DNA of 64,000 nucleotides from Mansonella perstans (lineage: Eukaryota > Nematoda > Chromadorea > Rhabditida > Onchocercidae): contig JBAMDO010000228.1 of NCBI GenBank assembly GCA_037074765.1, positions 25,441 to 89,440 of the forward strand, read 5' to 3'. The translations under genes and the position numbers were made by a program. The notes below the pieces were generated by a model that made no database searches, was not told where the DNA came from, and saw nothing but the letters and a program-made list of their open reading frames with translations. Positions 48,701-61,656 of the stretch are shown here, piece after piece. Numbering within the stretch: position 1 is the first letter of the stretch; the number at the start of each line of letters is the position of its first letter.

Positions 48701-51700
48701 GGAAAGGCGAATTGTATTTGGAACTACATAACGCAACATACACTACCCAAGCCAGGATAAAGAAGATGAACAGACTGCTGGAAAGCATTCTAAAGGATCA
48801 TGAATTTCTGCAGGTGTAAGATTTAAAGAAAACTCTCGTGTTTTGAAATGAATTGTGAGCTGATTCAATGCTGAGGATTATGTTATATATTTTAAAGTTT
48901 AATTTCATATTTCAGTGCAGTGATGTGCTGTCCTGAACATTGCAGTGTATTTTTGATTTCTACGATAATAATTAAGATAATAGTGCAAAGTCTGTGAGAA
49001 TGCAACATTGTGTTACTTTTAAAAATTCACTTGTGAAGTATTTCATTTTAGTTATTTGTTATTTGATATATTTATAATAACTCATGTTAATCTATTTTTT
49101 TCTCTTTAGTCAATGTCGCTTCTTGAATTCAATGACGGTAAGCCTCTTACATCGCAATGGCAACGTTTTTTACTCAATCAGTTTCACGATGTTCTCCCAG
49201 GCAGTTGTATTAAAGAAGTGGTAGTCGATGCAATTGAGATTTACACTGTTTTATTGGACGAGCTCGCTGCCAATAGTGGGGAACAACTGAAATGGGAAGG
49301 TTTGTAAGCACTAAAGTTGCAGTAAATTATAATTTTTTATCTATTAAATGCTTCAGTTTCTAATGAATTATAAGATTTTTCAATAAAAATAATGAAGTGT
49401 TGCAGATGAAAGCCATGAAATAACACCGAACAAATGGGTCATTAACAGTTGCAATTGGCCGAGAATTTTGTTTCATAATAATCGCCTTCTGCATTTAGAT
49501 CCGTTCTCTATTATACGTTTGAACGAACTTGAGTTATTCAAGTTATCTTTTAGCAATAAACCATTGGGTTTGGAAGATGGTGGTGAATTCAGATTGCAAA
49601 ACCAGTATATTACTGCATCCATTGATAAGGTAATTTCATAGTAATTCAATGAAGTTTTTGAATTTAGCAACAGAATAGAAAAAAGCAAGAAGATTACCTC
49701 TCATTACAGAAGATGTGGTTAATATGAATAGTTCAAATTGAGTGAGCTCATTTCTTAGAACAAACAGTTGTTTGTTTGGGGAATGATCCATTGTGATGTT
49801 ACAAATCTCGCTGACTTAAGAAGGGCAACTTTTCTTCACTCTACGTAATAATATCGGCCATCAGAATTTGACTTATTCTGTTACAGTCTCAGTTTTTTAA
49901 CTTAGGAGATATAATCTTTTCGAAAATTTTTGTTCATTTAGATGGGTCGCATTACGAAACTACTGGTGCACTTCATGAGCGAAACAAACGGTATAAAAAA
50001 AAATTTCTCAGCAGTTCCAGAAAACAGTTTTGCTAATCAGTTGGTCATATTTGATGATGTACCGCTTTTTTGGGATGCATGGGATGTGATGGATTACCAT
50101 TTGGAAACAAGACAAGTCGTTGATTCAGTTAGTTTTTCTTATCTCTTATGATAAACACCTCTTTAATACAATTTGTTCAAACAACATTAGTATAAAGTTG
50201 TGACTAAAGTAATCATATATTCTGTGATTAGTTTGGAAATTATATTTTTGCATTGAATATAGGATTCAGAGGCAGTTCTAATCAGGAATACACCATTGGA
50301 AGCCTGTATCCATGTGGAATTTGCAATAAGTGAAAAAAGTTCCTTAGTGCAATTTATTACCATGTATGCACATCTACCCTACCTGATTTTCGACGTTACC
50401 ATACAGTGGCATGAATCGCATAAATTTTTAAAGGTTAGTTATAATTATACTGAAAAGATTCGCAAGTTATTGTTTTTGATACTATACTACGCTGTGTTTC
50501 AATTCTTCTGTCCTAAGCATCCGTCAACTGTTTTTTATTTTAGGTTGAGTTTCCAACAAATGTGCATGATATGGATGCTTATTATGACATACAGTTTGGT
50601 CATGTAAAACGACCAACACATCGAAATACTGCTTGGGATGCTGCAAAGTATATGCTTGTTTTTCTCAAGATTCTTATCATTATCAGCGTTATTTCCATTC
50701 GCCTTTTAATTGATCACTTCTAATTAAATTTTTAAATTTGACCGCCAATTAATTTTGCCACGGAATCAGAAAGAACTTTGAAGGGATTTAAAACCAGTAT
50801 TGATAGAATTTATTGCAACGAGTTTGCATTATAAGACCTAGAGAGCATTATTAGATGTTCACCAAGATTTGGGTCAAGATCTGAGTTTGAGCAGAAAAAT
50901 CTTACTCGATTTTTATAATGAAACAAATCAAAAAATTTTAGTGCTGCCGCTTTTAAAAGTAGTACGAACAAGTTGATAGAGATCTGATGAAAATACAGAT
51001 TTTATGTCACAAAAAAAAAGAAGTCTTTTTGATGTAGTATTGCATTTGTTTCAAAATATTTGAGGTATGAAGTTGTTGGACACAAATGGATGGCTTTAAC
51101 TGAATTTGATCGAGGCGTTGCGCTTTTGAATAACTGCAAATATGGTCACTCATGTACTGGCAATACCATGACGTTGTCTTTACTTCGAGCAAGTAAAATT
51201 CCAGATGATACGGCAGATATGGGGGAGCACAAAGTATTTTTTCGTTTTTATTGTTATTGTTTGATTAGTTTTGGTTTTTATAGTGCTTTTATAGTGGGTT
51301 TTTTGTATTTCATATATTGCTGTTTTTTATGGGTTTAGCAAAAAGAATATTTGATATTATGATTGCTATATCCATGTATAGAAATGTGAAGTGAGTTGAA
51401 GAGAAAGCTTGAATTCCGGAACTTTCAATAAGCATTACTGTGAATACTGTGGAAAAAGGGATAAATTAAAGTAAATATAATTTGTATAAAGAAATTGATG
51501 GTTGAAACTTGCGATTTAGTGCTTTTTTATCCTTCGCTCCCAATAAGTTTTTTTGTTTGATTGTAAATTGTCCTTATTTTTAGTTTTCGTATGCACTGTA
51601 TCCTTTCATGGGCTCAATGCAACAGCCTTGTAATGATTTGAATTTGAGCGTCATGAGAGCGGCTTACGAATTTAATAATCCCATTCGTTTTGTTAATGGT

Positions 51701-52368
51701 TGGCATGCTGAAAACAAGCTTTCATCGTTTTTGACAATCGATGGAAGTGAAGGTTCATTCTTTCCTTTTTGAAATAACTGACGTTTCTTATTTGAAATAG
51801 CTTAGACTATTTGAATAGATTCTTAATTTTTTAAATATTAAATTGTATATTTATTTTCTAATAAGATCTGTAATAAGATTGCGGACAAAATATGCCTTTT
51901 ACTACAGTAAAAACTTTTTACATCCTTGTTCATATATGATATTTCATTGGCTTTTTGACCCATCATTCTCATAGAGTAGATAAAGTGATTCGCGTTATCA
52001 TGCGACTTAGGTTTAAAATTAGGATAATAGTTGACAAGAAATTGAAGGATTGCATGAAGTATTTATAATTATCATGTATTTTCCATCTACTTATAGGTAT
52101 TGTTATTGATACTGTGAAGCCAGCTGAGGATGATGTCTATACGCTGGTTATCCGCTTATATGAATCATTCGGGGGCGGTGTTAGTGTAAAACTTAGAATC
52201 AACCACAGCCGTATTGTTTCCATTGATTTGGCTGATGGTCTGGAAAGGACAATCTCTTCTTTACCCATCGAAGCTAATGATTCAAAAGATCAATATGAAG
52301 GTTTCGTTAGCTTAGATTTCCGCGCCTTCGAAGTAAAAACTTTATTGCTAAGATTGTTTGCGCTATGA
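45761..52368 (+). CDS. Cytosolic-type alpha-mannosidase, GH38 (MAN2C1-like)
   Basis: This enzyme class trims mannose from free oligosaccharides released in the cytosol by ER-associated degradation. Eighteen exons: 45761-45974, 46403-46570, 46799-46947, 47087-47227, 47300-47451, 47536-47638, 47765-47946, 48112-48319, 48403-48600, 48670-48813, 49110-49299, 49406-49629, 49942-50127, 50263-50433, 50544-50647, 51065-51233, 51584-51752, 52097-52368. All phases match; 1047 residues, close to human MAN2C1, and no signal peptide. The metal-binding motif reads [12 protein letters not shown] (264-275): His267 and Asp269 kept, but GH is GN and WP is WR. The nucleophile is Asp379 in [58 protein letters not shown] (His579-Asp580) and [14 protein letters not shown] are hallmark blocks. 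Intron 48601-48669 is 69 bases and stop-free in frame. AATAAA is at 52456. Confidence 0.95.
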
Positions 52369-52455
52369 TGAATGATATTGATTTATTTAAATTGGACTCA
52401 GTGTAGTGCAGAATTTTTTTGATTCACCGAAGGACATTTTTTGAATTCCAATGCC

Positions 52456-52461
52456 AATAAA
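52456..52461 (+). terminator. Polyadenylation signal AATAAA of the mannosidase gene
   Basis: AATAAA lies 88 bases after the stop, before the hairpin at 52541. Confidence 0.5.
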
Positions 52462-52540
52462 GATTACTGAGAGGTAGTTTTATATCCAAAACAAAGCTCA
52501 TCTATGATTTAGTAGCTGAGGTGCTTAATTGTAATGTCTG

Positions 52541-52584
52541 TTTTGAAATAAAGAGAAATCATTCAGTTTCTCTTTATTTCAAAA
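52541..52584. repeat. Perfect 18-bp hairpin
   Basis: TTTTGAAATAAAGAGAAA (52541-52558) is followed after 8 bases by its exact complement (52567-52584). It abuts or overlaps the left end of the larger fold-back repeat. Confidence 0.9.
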
Positions 52585-53114
52585 AAATATATGTTGATCT
52601 GTAGACTGTGTACATTTCTATATTAGGTTATTTTTTATATAAATTGGTTTTTTTTTCTCATTCCTTGCGCTGGAATTTTTCCAATTTCTCTGTGTTATGA
52701 TACTTTCAAAATCCCTATGCGATTAAAAAAGCTATGTTAAACTGTTCGATCTCACCATTTCTATTGCATGCATTGTTGTATCGTAATCTTTTTCCGATGA
52801 TTTTGGTTCTGACGCATAGCCGGAAATCGCTCTACATATTCTCTAATGTACGGTGTGGTTTGTTTCTGTCTAGAAATATTCCATTATATTTGAAACAAGA
52901 GTCGATATTCCATTGTATTTGAAACAAAATTTTTGAAAATAATACTTTTGAAAGTATTATAATACAAAGAAATTGGAAAAATTCCAGTGCAAGGAATGAA
53001 AAAGAAAAACCAGTTTCTATAAAAGGTAACCTAATATAGAAATAAATACAGTCTTTCTATAATGCCATGCCACTGAAACTGAAAATAGCAGATCAAGATA
53101 TAAACAAATAAAAG
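52570..53114. repeat. Fold-back (imperfect inverted repeat) element
   Basis: The left arm, about 52570-52711, pairs with the right arm, about 52947-53114. For example CATTCCTTGCGCTGGAATTT at left is matched by the complement of AAATTCCAGTGCAAGGAATG at right, as are CTATATTAGGTTA and ATACTTTCAAAA. The right arm carries an extra segment of about 38 bases. The roughly 235-base centre contains a 29-bp tandem pair (ATATTCCATTATATTTGAAA at 52876 and a near copy at 52905). No ORF of interest. It is consistent with an old MITE or fold-back transposon lying in the 3' flank of the mannosidase. Confidence 0.8.
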
Positions 53115-53813
53115 TTGAGTGCCGAATTTTTCATATTTTTTTTTCCTTGAAATAAAGAGATCTGATAATTGTAACCATTGTTAGAATTAATGCAAATCTG
53201 CAAGTCTAATAGAAGAATTTAAAAAAAAAAAAATTTGACAATGTCGTAAGCTTCATCTATAGATGATCTTGTAAATGCTGAGTATAGGCGTCTCTCATTA
53301 CTTCACTCATTGTTATTATTATTGTTTTTACTACTGTGTTGTTATTATTTACTGTTTATTACATGCAGTCATCTATCTAATTTAGGAATGTAAAATGGAT
53401 ATATTTTGTTGTTATGATCCGTAGAATTGCTATTCACATTAGTTCGTTGGTAAAATAATTTATTGGCATTAATTTGTTTGGCATCTCATTTCAAATACAA
53501 AATCATCTCGTGCAAAATAAAGTGTAAATAACAGTCTGATAACAGCATGTATAAAAAATAGTCATCTCATTTTTCGATCTCTTGTCTAAAATTAAAGTCT
53601 GAAATTTTATGTGGCTTAGTTTTTCAGCACGCATTCTCTACACATTGTAGTTTTTGGTGCATTCTTTACTTTCAGACTTAGAATTAAATGTTGTATAAGG
53701 ACGCCTTAAACGTCATTCTAGTCCGTATTTCCTGGATGATCCATCAGAAATTCTGCATAAATTGAAGTGAAATTTGTTGTAGCTTGATTTTGATAAATTT
53801 GAGAAACTGTAAC
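53115..53813. other. Intergenic region
   Basis: No assignable gene. A short G+C-richer frame near 53703-53771 (RLKRHSSPYFLDDPSEILHK then stop) looks coding-like but has no identifiable partner exons. Confidence 0.35.
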
Positions 53814-54157
53814 TGTAAGAAATTTTAAAATGCATCGAAAAATTCACCTTGGCTTATCTCATAAGAGCTTCCGATATCGTTATTGAATTATTCTGCTATT
53901 TAAATACTGATATTTCATTATTCGGATGGGTTAACATTCCTTTTTTTTTGATGGATTAAAGGACTTTCAGTCATTTCATATGCAATATTTATGAATAATT
54001 AATGTCGCATAAATGATAAACATTTTTTGTATTTCGGAAATCATTTCTTGTTCTCAAACATTTACTTGAATGTTCACTATCTTCAGCTATCAGTATTACT
54101 TATTGAAAATAATTTCAATGTTTCTGCTTTATTTTCATTAATAATATTATTATTATC

Positions 54158-54188
<31 letters not shown>

Positions 54189-54232
54189 GTATTGTAATTA
54201 TTATTATTATTATTATTATTATTAGTATTGTA

Positions 54233-54272
<40 letters not shown>

Positions 54273-54465
54273 TTATTATTGTTATTATCGGTATTATTAT
54301 TATTGATTTATGAATTTGTTTTTTCATTTGATATTTTGTTCAAACTTAAAATTTGAAGATTAATCAAAAAAAAATGACGAGAAAGAAGCAAGTTTCTGAA
54401 ATTAAATGGAGAATGTATCACAGCATATTGCTATAAATTGAGCATAACATATCAAAATCTTAGAA
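53814..54465 (+). repeat. Left arm of long inverted repeat
   Basis: About 652 bases that recur in reverse complement at 59644-60310. Non-repeat flanks inside the arm are essentially identical over long stretches (for example 54361-54465 against 59644-59750). The few substitutions seen cluster at the outer end (about four in 53830-53895). The core is a TTA microsatellite (about 54143-54303), fifteen bases shorter than in the other arm. Mirror-image low-complexity ORFs in both arms are artefacts of the repeat. Confidence 0.95.
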
Positions 54466-55243
54466 GTTTTTTTAAAAAAAGTTTTAACTATAGGAAGTTT
54501 GCAGAAATGGTTTTTCTCTTTCTCTCTCTTAAAAAAAACAATTATTGTTGTGATATCTGTTTTGATTGTATCATTCTGGTATCTTTATTGTAACTATACA
54601 TTAAACCAGGAAGCTATTTTCTTTTGAACTCTGAAATGTAGTTTCGAAATTTAAATTATGCGATCAGAAGCTTAAAAATATCAAATAGTGAAATTGATTA
54701 GTGAGGTAACATGAGTTGTAATTAATCTTATATTTCGTGCATGCCTTTTATTAAGCATTGTTTTGTTGTATCCTATTTTGTTAGAGTCATTTATGAATGT
54801 CTTATTAGTTTCAATTAATGCCTTTCTCATTTGTTATGCACTTTTTTCTTCGTTTGGCATTCCAGATATATACTACGGTAACAGAAAAAAAGAATCGCTA
54901 TTCATACTGTATAGAAAAATATGTGTCACTACTGCGATAATTATAAAAATGTTACTTTAACTGTTATGATAATGGCTATCGATTACCATCCAAGCATCTT
55001 ATGTAATTTTACGAATCAAACTTCACATTTCAGCCCTTTGTATTTTTGAAATTTGAAATGAATTTTTTAATGATAGCAGCAATAAAGAAAGTACTTAGAG
55101 CCAATTACAATATATTTATTGAAATTAAGATGTGAAAGTTGATCGTTAGAGAATTTTTCAATCAGATTCTTTAGATCAACTTAGAATGGTTATGGCCAAG
55201 TTGGAAAAATGAAATATTCATTCGATTTTTTTAATTGTTGTAA
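54466..55243. other. Spacer region downstream of the hydrolase gene
   Basis: No gene. TTTATT at 55115-55120 reads AATAAA on the minus strand, about 125 bases past the hydrolase stop, and is its likely polyadenylation signal. The ORF at 54763-54960 is unrecognised. Confidence 0.5.
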
Positions 55244-57481
55244 TTACAAAAGTGATTTAAGTTCATTTCCAGCTTTTCGATGCAAGCTAATTTTTGCTAT
55301 TAGCATTGAGTAAATGCAATTGGCGATGAATTTTGCTTGATATTTTTGTAAGTAATGGCCTCCGTTTTCAAAACACACCGAAAATGATTGGTCTGATTCG
55401 GCATACTGTTTCGAAATATGATTCAAAATTGACGTATTTTCATCTTTTGATGGACAATTCTGAAAAGTTTGTGGTTAGTAGATTTCTTGCACAGGAGTTT
55501 ATTTTTTAGTGAATTTATTAGCCTAATCATTACAAAAATTAAAAGTCGCTGAAAAACAGATATTCTCTCTCTTTCCATCTCTTTAGAAATTGATAACTGA
55601 TCCAACTTATTTCTAATTTACTCGGCACAGAACAGATATTGCATTCTGAAAAATTGCATACTTGAAAAAAGCAAAAAGAAAAAGTGATTATGAATGTATA
55701 TATTGTTGAAGATACTGCCTACCACATGATTGATATTAGCAAAAAGTGATGCAAATTGTTGGCTGACTGATACTTCAATGAGATGATCCGTAGAGGAGTA
55801 AGCTATTAAAGCCTGGAAAGATATGAGTTAATCTGGATATGAACGGTGCAGGACTATCACAGGTTACTTTTAAGTAATACAACGAGATGAGATGGAGGGA
55901 TTGTATGAATGATTGAAAAACAGCTATTCGGAAAATTATTGTTTTAAGAAAATTAAAAAATTTAGACCGTAAGGATTTCGAAATCTTACTTTTATTTTAT
56001 TGTTGTTTAGCATATCAATATATCCAACTTGAGCAGTCAAGTCGATATTAGCCGTTAATTTAAGACAAACTGCAGCCTCATCACCACTTTTCACTTTCAT
56101 TCTCAACATTTGAAATACTAAAAATAAATCTCGAATAAAGTATCGAATGATTAAAAGTGTGATTTATTCTGAAGAATGACAAAATGCTTCAGTTTAATGA
56201 AATTGGAGTATCCGTACGATCATATTACTCTTAATTGCTACTGCTTAAATCCATCTGACTACAGAACAATGTACACTTAAAGTATGGCTACTGATGGTGT
56301 AATTTGCAAATATCCAGAATGCCACATACTTTTATAAAACAAATATCGCAAAATAAAACGAAATATCTTAAATGTTTCCCAAAGCCATAGTAATAATGTA
56401 ATTATCCATGTAGGCTTCATACTATGATGAACCTTAACACCTATTGGATTGATTAGTGCAACACCTTTACACCGATCCTGAAGACATAATTTAGAGCAAA
56501 TAATACAATTTTTTGATGGTCTAAATTTTTTAAAAATAATTAATTAGAAATGGCATATAAAAGGGTAATGATTTTGCTTATAACTCGTCCTTCATTTACT
56601 CACTTTATCACCAAGATCTAACCGGATTTCTTGCTGCCAATCGAAGAGCATTTTCCGATCCTCTGCTGTGGCCTAAGAATACAATATTATCACCAACGTC
56701 CATTGAATTAATGATTTTTTGAACAAATTGCATGCGCTCCTCATTAGTATAATTTAATCCTTCGTGATCTTCAAAGCAAATGAACAATTTTAAATATTTT
56801 GCTTATTCTTTCATTTTGTATCGTAAATTCGTAATTTGAATTTAAAAATTCCATTAATTATTTACATCATCAATAGAAATGATGGGCTAAACAGAAAGAA
56901 GACTACACGTTTCTTGGCAATTAATGAACAAATTTGAATCAATTATTTACTATTAGCAACAAATTTAAGCGGGAGAAGAAGTGACAAGACATACGTGGAG
57001 TATAGCCCTGGCCTGGGAAATTAATGCCTATAAAACGAATTCCATATTTATGGAAATATGGCACGATATATTTGAAATCATTATGTGAACCCGGTGCGCC
57101 ATGGCAACCCACAACAGTTCCAATGCAGGATCCATCTGGAAGGCTGTCCTGTAAATTTTCAGCGCTTTTCATTAAGAATACTTTTGGCAAAAATCATTTT
57201 AGAAAAGCTTTAAATTACATTTATTCAAAATAAACAAAGACTTTTTTTAATGATATATTAAATAAATAAGTGCAATTAATTAACGTAATTAGAAAAGTTG
57301 AGTCTTGTTAAAATTTTACAGAAATGACGAATATTAAAAAGAAAACCTGTACAATAGCATCCACGTCAATTGATTGTCGATCGAAAAAATCAATTCGAAC
57401 ACGAAGCTTTCGTAATACTGCTGGAACTTCCTCTAACTTTAGAGGGGATCTTACACCACTCGATGATTTTATATTATTCAT
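55244..57481 (-). CDS. Alpha/beta hydrolase, nematode DUF1057 family
   Basis: Seven exons in transcript order: 57481-57347, 57148-56995, 56768-56623, 56477-56330, 56117-55990, 55812-55723, 55459-55244. All phases agree; 338 residues, about the size I recall for C. elegans DUF1057 proteins. The fold marks are visible: GTVVGCHGAPGSHNDFKYIV with the HGAPG oxyanion segment (61-65), FIGINFPGQGYTP, and the nucleophile elbow FLGHSRGSENALRLAARNP with Ser131. The likely acid is Asp246 (AYSSTDHLIE) and the likely base His302 (ENGGHYLQKYQAKFIA). The middle, KGVALINPIGVKVHHSMKPT, may form a lid. Substrate unknown; probably an esterase or lipase-like enzyme. No signal peptide. The whole gene lies inside the spacer of a long inverted repeat. 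Confidence 0.88.
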
Positions 57482-59643
57482 TGAAGAATGAATGAAATAA
57501 CCATTAGTTTGAGTAGCGTTTGATAGAAAGAATTTGATTAAAAGATTGACAAACTAAAAAAAAATTCCACTTTCAGAAATGAGAACATATAGCCTTTTAC
57601 TGAAAAATTCATTTTCAACAAAATTTCACCAAATAATTCATGAAAAATATTGATTTAATTCTATACGGTAAAAAAAGTTAACTGTAACCACCCGTACCAC
57701 GAAAACGTTTTCTATTTTTACAACATTTAATTACTATAATTAGCATTTATTATCGCTTAGATACATTCAGATGAATCTTATTAGTTGTGAGATAGCTTTT
57801 CATTGTTAAGTTCAAATAAATTAAACGAATCAATAAAGTAACATTGTTGTAGAGTGAGAGTGTGAAGAAAGAGTAAAATAATATAAAAAAAAAGAAAAGT
57901 AATTGAAAAAGTTAAAGTAATGCAACATTTATAAATGTCTCAAGTAATAAAAATGTATTGGAGAGCAATTTAATTAATATTCAAGCAGCGCTCTCCCAAA
58001 TTTAACTTATATCTAAGCATCTCTCTAGCCTAATCACTATTTACATTTTTCTAAGATGCATAAGTTTTCTTTTAAATTCTATCATTCTTCATATTCCAAT
58101 TACAACTATGGAAGCTTCCAGAAAACAGTAAATTTCATCAAGTATTAACATACCGACATGAAAGCAGTAAATGATAACAATGAATTAAATGGTGAAGTTT
58201 AACAAATATTAAGTAATTGTATGATTGTAACAAAATGATGACAAATGACAATGGTCGGAACAAAAAAAAATTGTTAATTTCAAACTTTGGGAAGAATAAC
58301 TAGAAGGAAAGTGGTAATGATAAACGAATGAAAATGATAATTGGAGTGACAGGAGAGATAACCTGTCAAATTTATTTCACTAATATTAGAAATAAAATAC
58401 ACTGAATGACTTACTGATCATCGGATTTAGGAAGAATAACTAGGAAGTTTGTTTACAGTCGAAGAGAAATCATTTAATCAAAGAATCTTTTCCCATCCCA
58501 ATCTCTTAAATTCTCTAAAATTGAAATCTATTCGAAATATAATCATTTAAATAAAAGCAAAACAATATGATTTTAAATTACCAATGAAAGAGACCTATTT
58601 ACTTATGGAATGTTAAAAATTGATTGATAATAAGGTAACTTGAATAAAGCTAAATTAAAAAGGTGAAGGCTGAAGCGAACCTAATTTGAGCTTAATTTTA
58701 GCTTATTAAAAAGTGAATAATTGCAGAATTTTTTTGTAGAATTTTAAAGTTTCAATACTGTTAGTTTTGATTTCAAGAATTTAAACGGATTGGAACTAAT
58801 TGTACTTGATGAATAATTCAAAGGATCATTAAACTTTTGATAAAATTTGGCACGACAAATTATTATATCAAAATGTGAAATTAACGATTATTATAGTAAA
58901 CATGATGTTTAGAAAATAAACTTTATTAATAAAACTTTGGACAATCGATGACAGTTAAGATTCTCAAAACAATAACAAAAAAAAGCACTGATTTTAAGGA
59001 TGACAGTTTACTTCAAGGTTTTGTTTGCTGAAAAATGTGTAAAGCAAATAAACAGAAAAGTTCACAGAATACATCTTATTTAATTTATTTCCATTTTTCT
59101 AGGAAATGATTAGTAAGATGAAGTGATAACAGATGAAAAAAGTGAATTATTTGTGATGAGATGAGGACAGCAGTTGACAAATGTAAGCACATTACATTTA
59201 AACAGTGTATGTTTGAACAGGTGGAACTAGTCATAACGGCAGAATAAATGACAAAAAAACATCAATTAAAATGATTTCTAAGAAAAAACTTATTTCGCTG
59301 CCTTAAATTTTGTTAAGTAATTTTAAGAAAACCTCTTTTTCGTTATTTTCAGTGTGCAAAGTATTCTATCTGAAAAGAAAATCAAAATGAGTTGTGAACA
59401 AATAATTCTTGAAAAGTTTGTTACTTTCTAAAAAATAATTAAAAAAATAAATGACCAATTTCATTTGATGAATTTGCAAAGCGAAAGCGAAGTTTTCGAT
59501 GAAATTTTTTTTCTTGTCCTGTTTCGAAGTGCGCGCGTTTTCTTTCCGCTTTTCAAGTTACACTAACTCCAATAATTGAGCCATTAGTCAATTAATGAGT
59601 AGGTTATTAGTAATGATATTTACATGATATTTACAAAGAAAAT
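57482..59643. other. Spacer region upstream of the hydrolase gene
   Basis: Very AT-rich, no gene seen. A short near-repeat (GGAAGAATAACTAG) occurs near 58289 and 58430. The hydrolase promoter must lie here, but no motif is distinctive. Confidence 0.5.
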
Positions 59644-59890
59644 TTCTAAGATTTTGATATGTTATGCTCAATTTATAGCAATATGCTGTGATACATTCTC
59701 CATTTAATTTCAGAAACTTGCTTCTTTCTCGTCATTTTTTTTTGATTAATCTTCAAATTTTAAGTTTGAACAAAATATCAAATGAAAAAACAAATTCATA
59801 AATCAATAATAATAATACCGATAATAACAATAATAATAATAATAATAATAATAATTGCAATACTAATAATAATAATAATAATTACAATAC

Positions 59891-59927
<37 letters not shown>

Positions 59928-59935
59928 TACAATAC

Positions 59936-59966
<31 letters not shown>

Positions 59967-60310
59967 GATAATAATAATATTATTAATGAAAATAAAGCAG
60001 AAACATTGAAATTATTTTCAATAAGTAATACTGATAGCTGAAGATAGTGAACATTCAAGTAAATGTTTGAGAACAAGAAATGATTTCCGAAATACAAAAA
60101 ATGTTTATCATTTATGCGACATTAATTATTCATAAATATTGCATATGAAATGACTGAAAGTCCTTTAATCCATCAAAAAAAAAGGAATGTTAACCCATCC
60201 GAATAATGAAATATCAGTATTTAAATAGCAGAATAATTCAATAACTATATCGGAAGATCTTATGAGATAAGCCAAGGCGAATTTTTTGATGCATTTTAAA
60301 ATTCCTTACA
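59644..60310 (-). repeat. Right arm of long inverted repeat
   Basis: Reverse complement of 53814-54465, 667 bases, longer by 15 because of the AAT microsatellite at about 59806-59982. Outside the boundary the two flanks are unrelated. Together with the left arm it encloses 5178 bases. Confidence 0.95.
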
Positions 60311-61656
60311 TTCTTTCTTCCAACATCCAATCTAACTTATGAGAGAATTATTATTTCTTTTATTTTCATTTTCTTCTATCAAAATATTATGGGACAGGAA
60401 TATCAGGCAGCTAAAGAAAGCTAAGGAAAATAACAAAAAGGGAATTTATTAGTTTATATTGCAAACATGGGAAAAATGCTCTATCATCATAAAATTAGAA
60501 TGAAGCATTTCATATAAATCACAAATGATAACAATTAATTGAGCTCGTAATTAAAATTATCAATTCATGTGGAAACAAATGAACAAAATGAGCTAAACTT
60601 AGCCATATCTATTCCCTAATTTTTTCAAATATTTCGACTTAAACAAAAAAAAAAGAAAAACTCATAACGTATGACCTAGAGTACGAATTTCTTCGCCCTT
60701 TCTTTGTAATAAGAAATATTTAATGCTTAAATTGCTTGACTGGAAAAATGCTTAAAATTTTTTGCTTTCTTCAGCGATCAAGTCTCAAAAATTGTTTCTG
60801 AAATATGAGTTAAAAAAGATGAATCTTAATCAGATGGAATTTTTCTTCGCAAAGAGAAATGAAAATTGTTTCGGTAAGAAGCACTAAATATTTTATGTCC
60901 CATTCTCTTATTCATACAAAAAGCGAACTGACGAATAGAAGCTTTCGGTAATATTAAAAACAAGTAATCTAAAAAACAGAAAAAGGAAACAAGTTTTTCA
61001 CAGCATGCTAATTATTTTTGTCGAATCCCAATGTTGCTGTATTATCCACTGTTGTTTTAAAAACAAGCTGAAGTGTTTTTCTTGTTTCGATAGGATAATT
61101 TTCCCATCAAACAGGTTACCTATGTGAATTGTCAAAAAATTCTTTATTATCCACCAATAATGTCACTACAAATTGTTGCTAGAAATTTCTGCTATGGTAT
61201 TAAACTGAGTAAATTCTAATCGTTCAAGGAAAAATTGTAACGTTGAAAATAAATTGCGTGGATAGACATAATATGATAGTTACATCGTAAAATTGTTTGC
61301 TGAGAAAGGAGAAGTTCTGAAGAATCTTAATTAACGGTGTTGAATTAGAAGCTTCAATATCGAATTTTTTCTTAAAACCCCAAATAGTACTCTTAAAACC
61401 AATGATTTATTGTTTATTTGTCATGAAGTCAGCTAAGTTCATCGATTTCTAACTGAAACAATTCTAAGAATGTGTTCGAAACATTAACTGATAAATATTT
61501 CGGTTCGATTATTGTTTACATAATCAATTTGTCACGTTTTGATTCGTCATAATTCACATGAGTTATATTTGATTAAAATTCATCCGAACTTATTCCTTGC
61601 ATTTTTGGCTGAATCATCATTTTCGATGATTCAACTCAGACGTTCATTTTTTACAT
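60311..61656. other. Intergenic region
   Basis: No gene, repeat or RNA recognised on either strand. Confidence 0.5.

Noticed and set aside
49300..49303. Alternative donor GTAAGC after 49303 in mannosidase exon 11
   Set aside because: It would put a stop at once in the next exon; the GTTTGT donor after 49299 keeps the frame.
54115..54327. ORF starting MKKQIHKS, mirrored at 59782-60009
   Set aside because: Mostly translated (TTA)n microsatellite; occurs twice only because it lies in the inverted-repeat arms.
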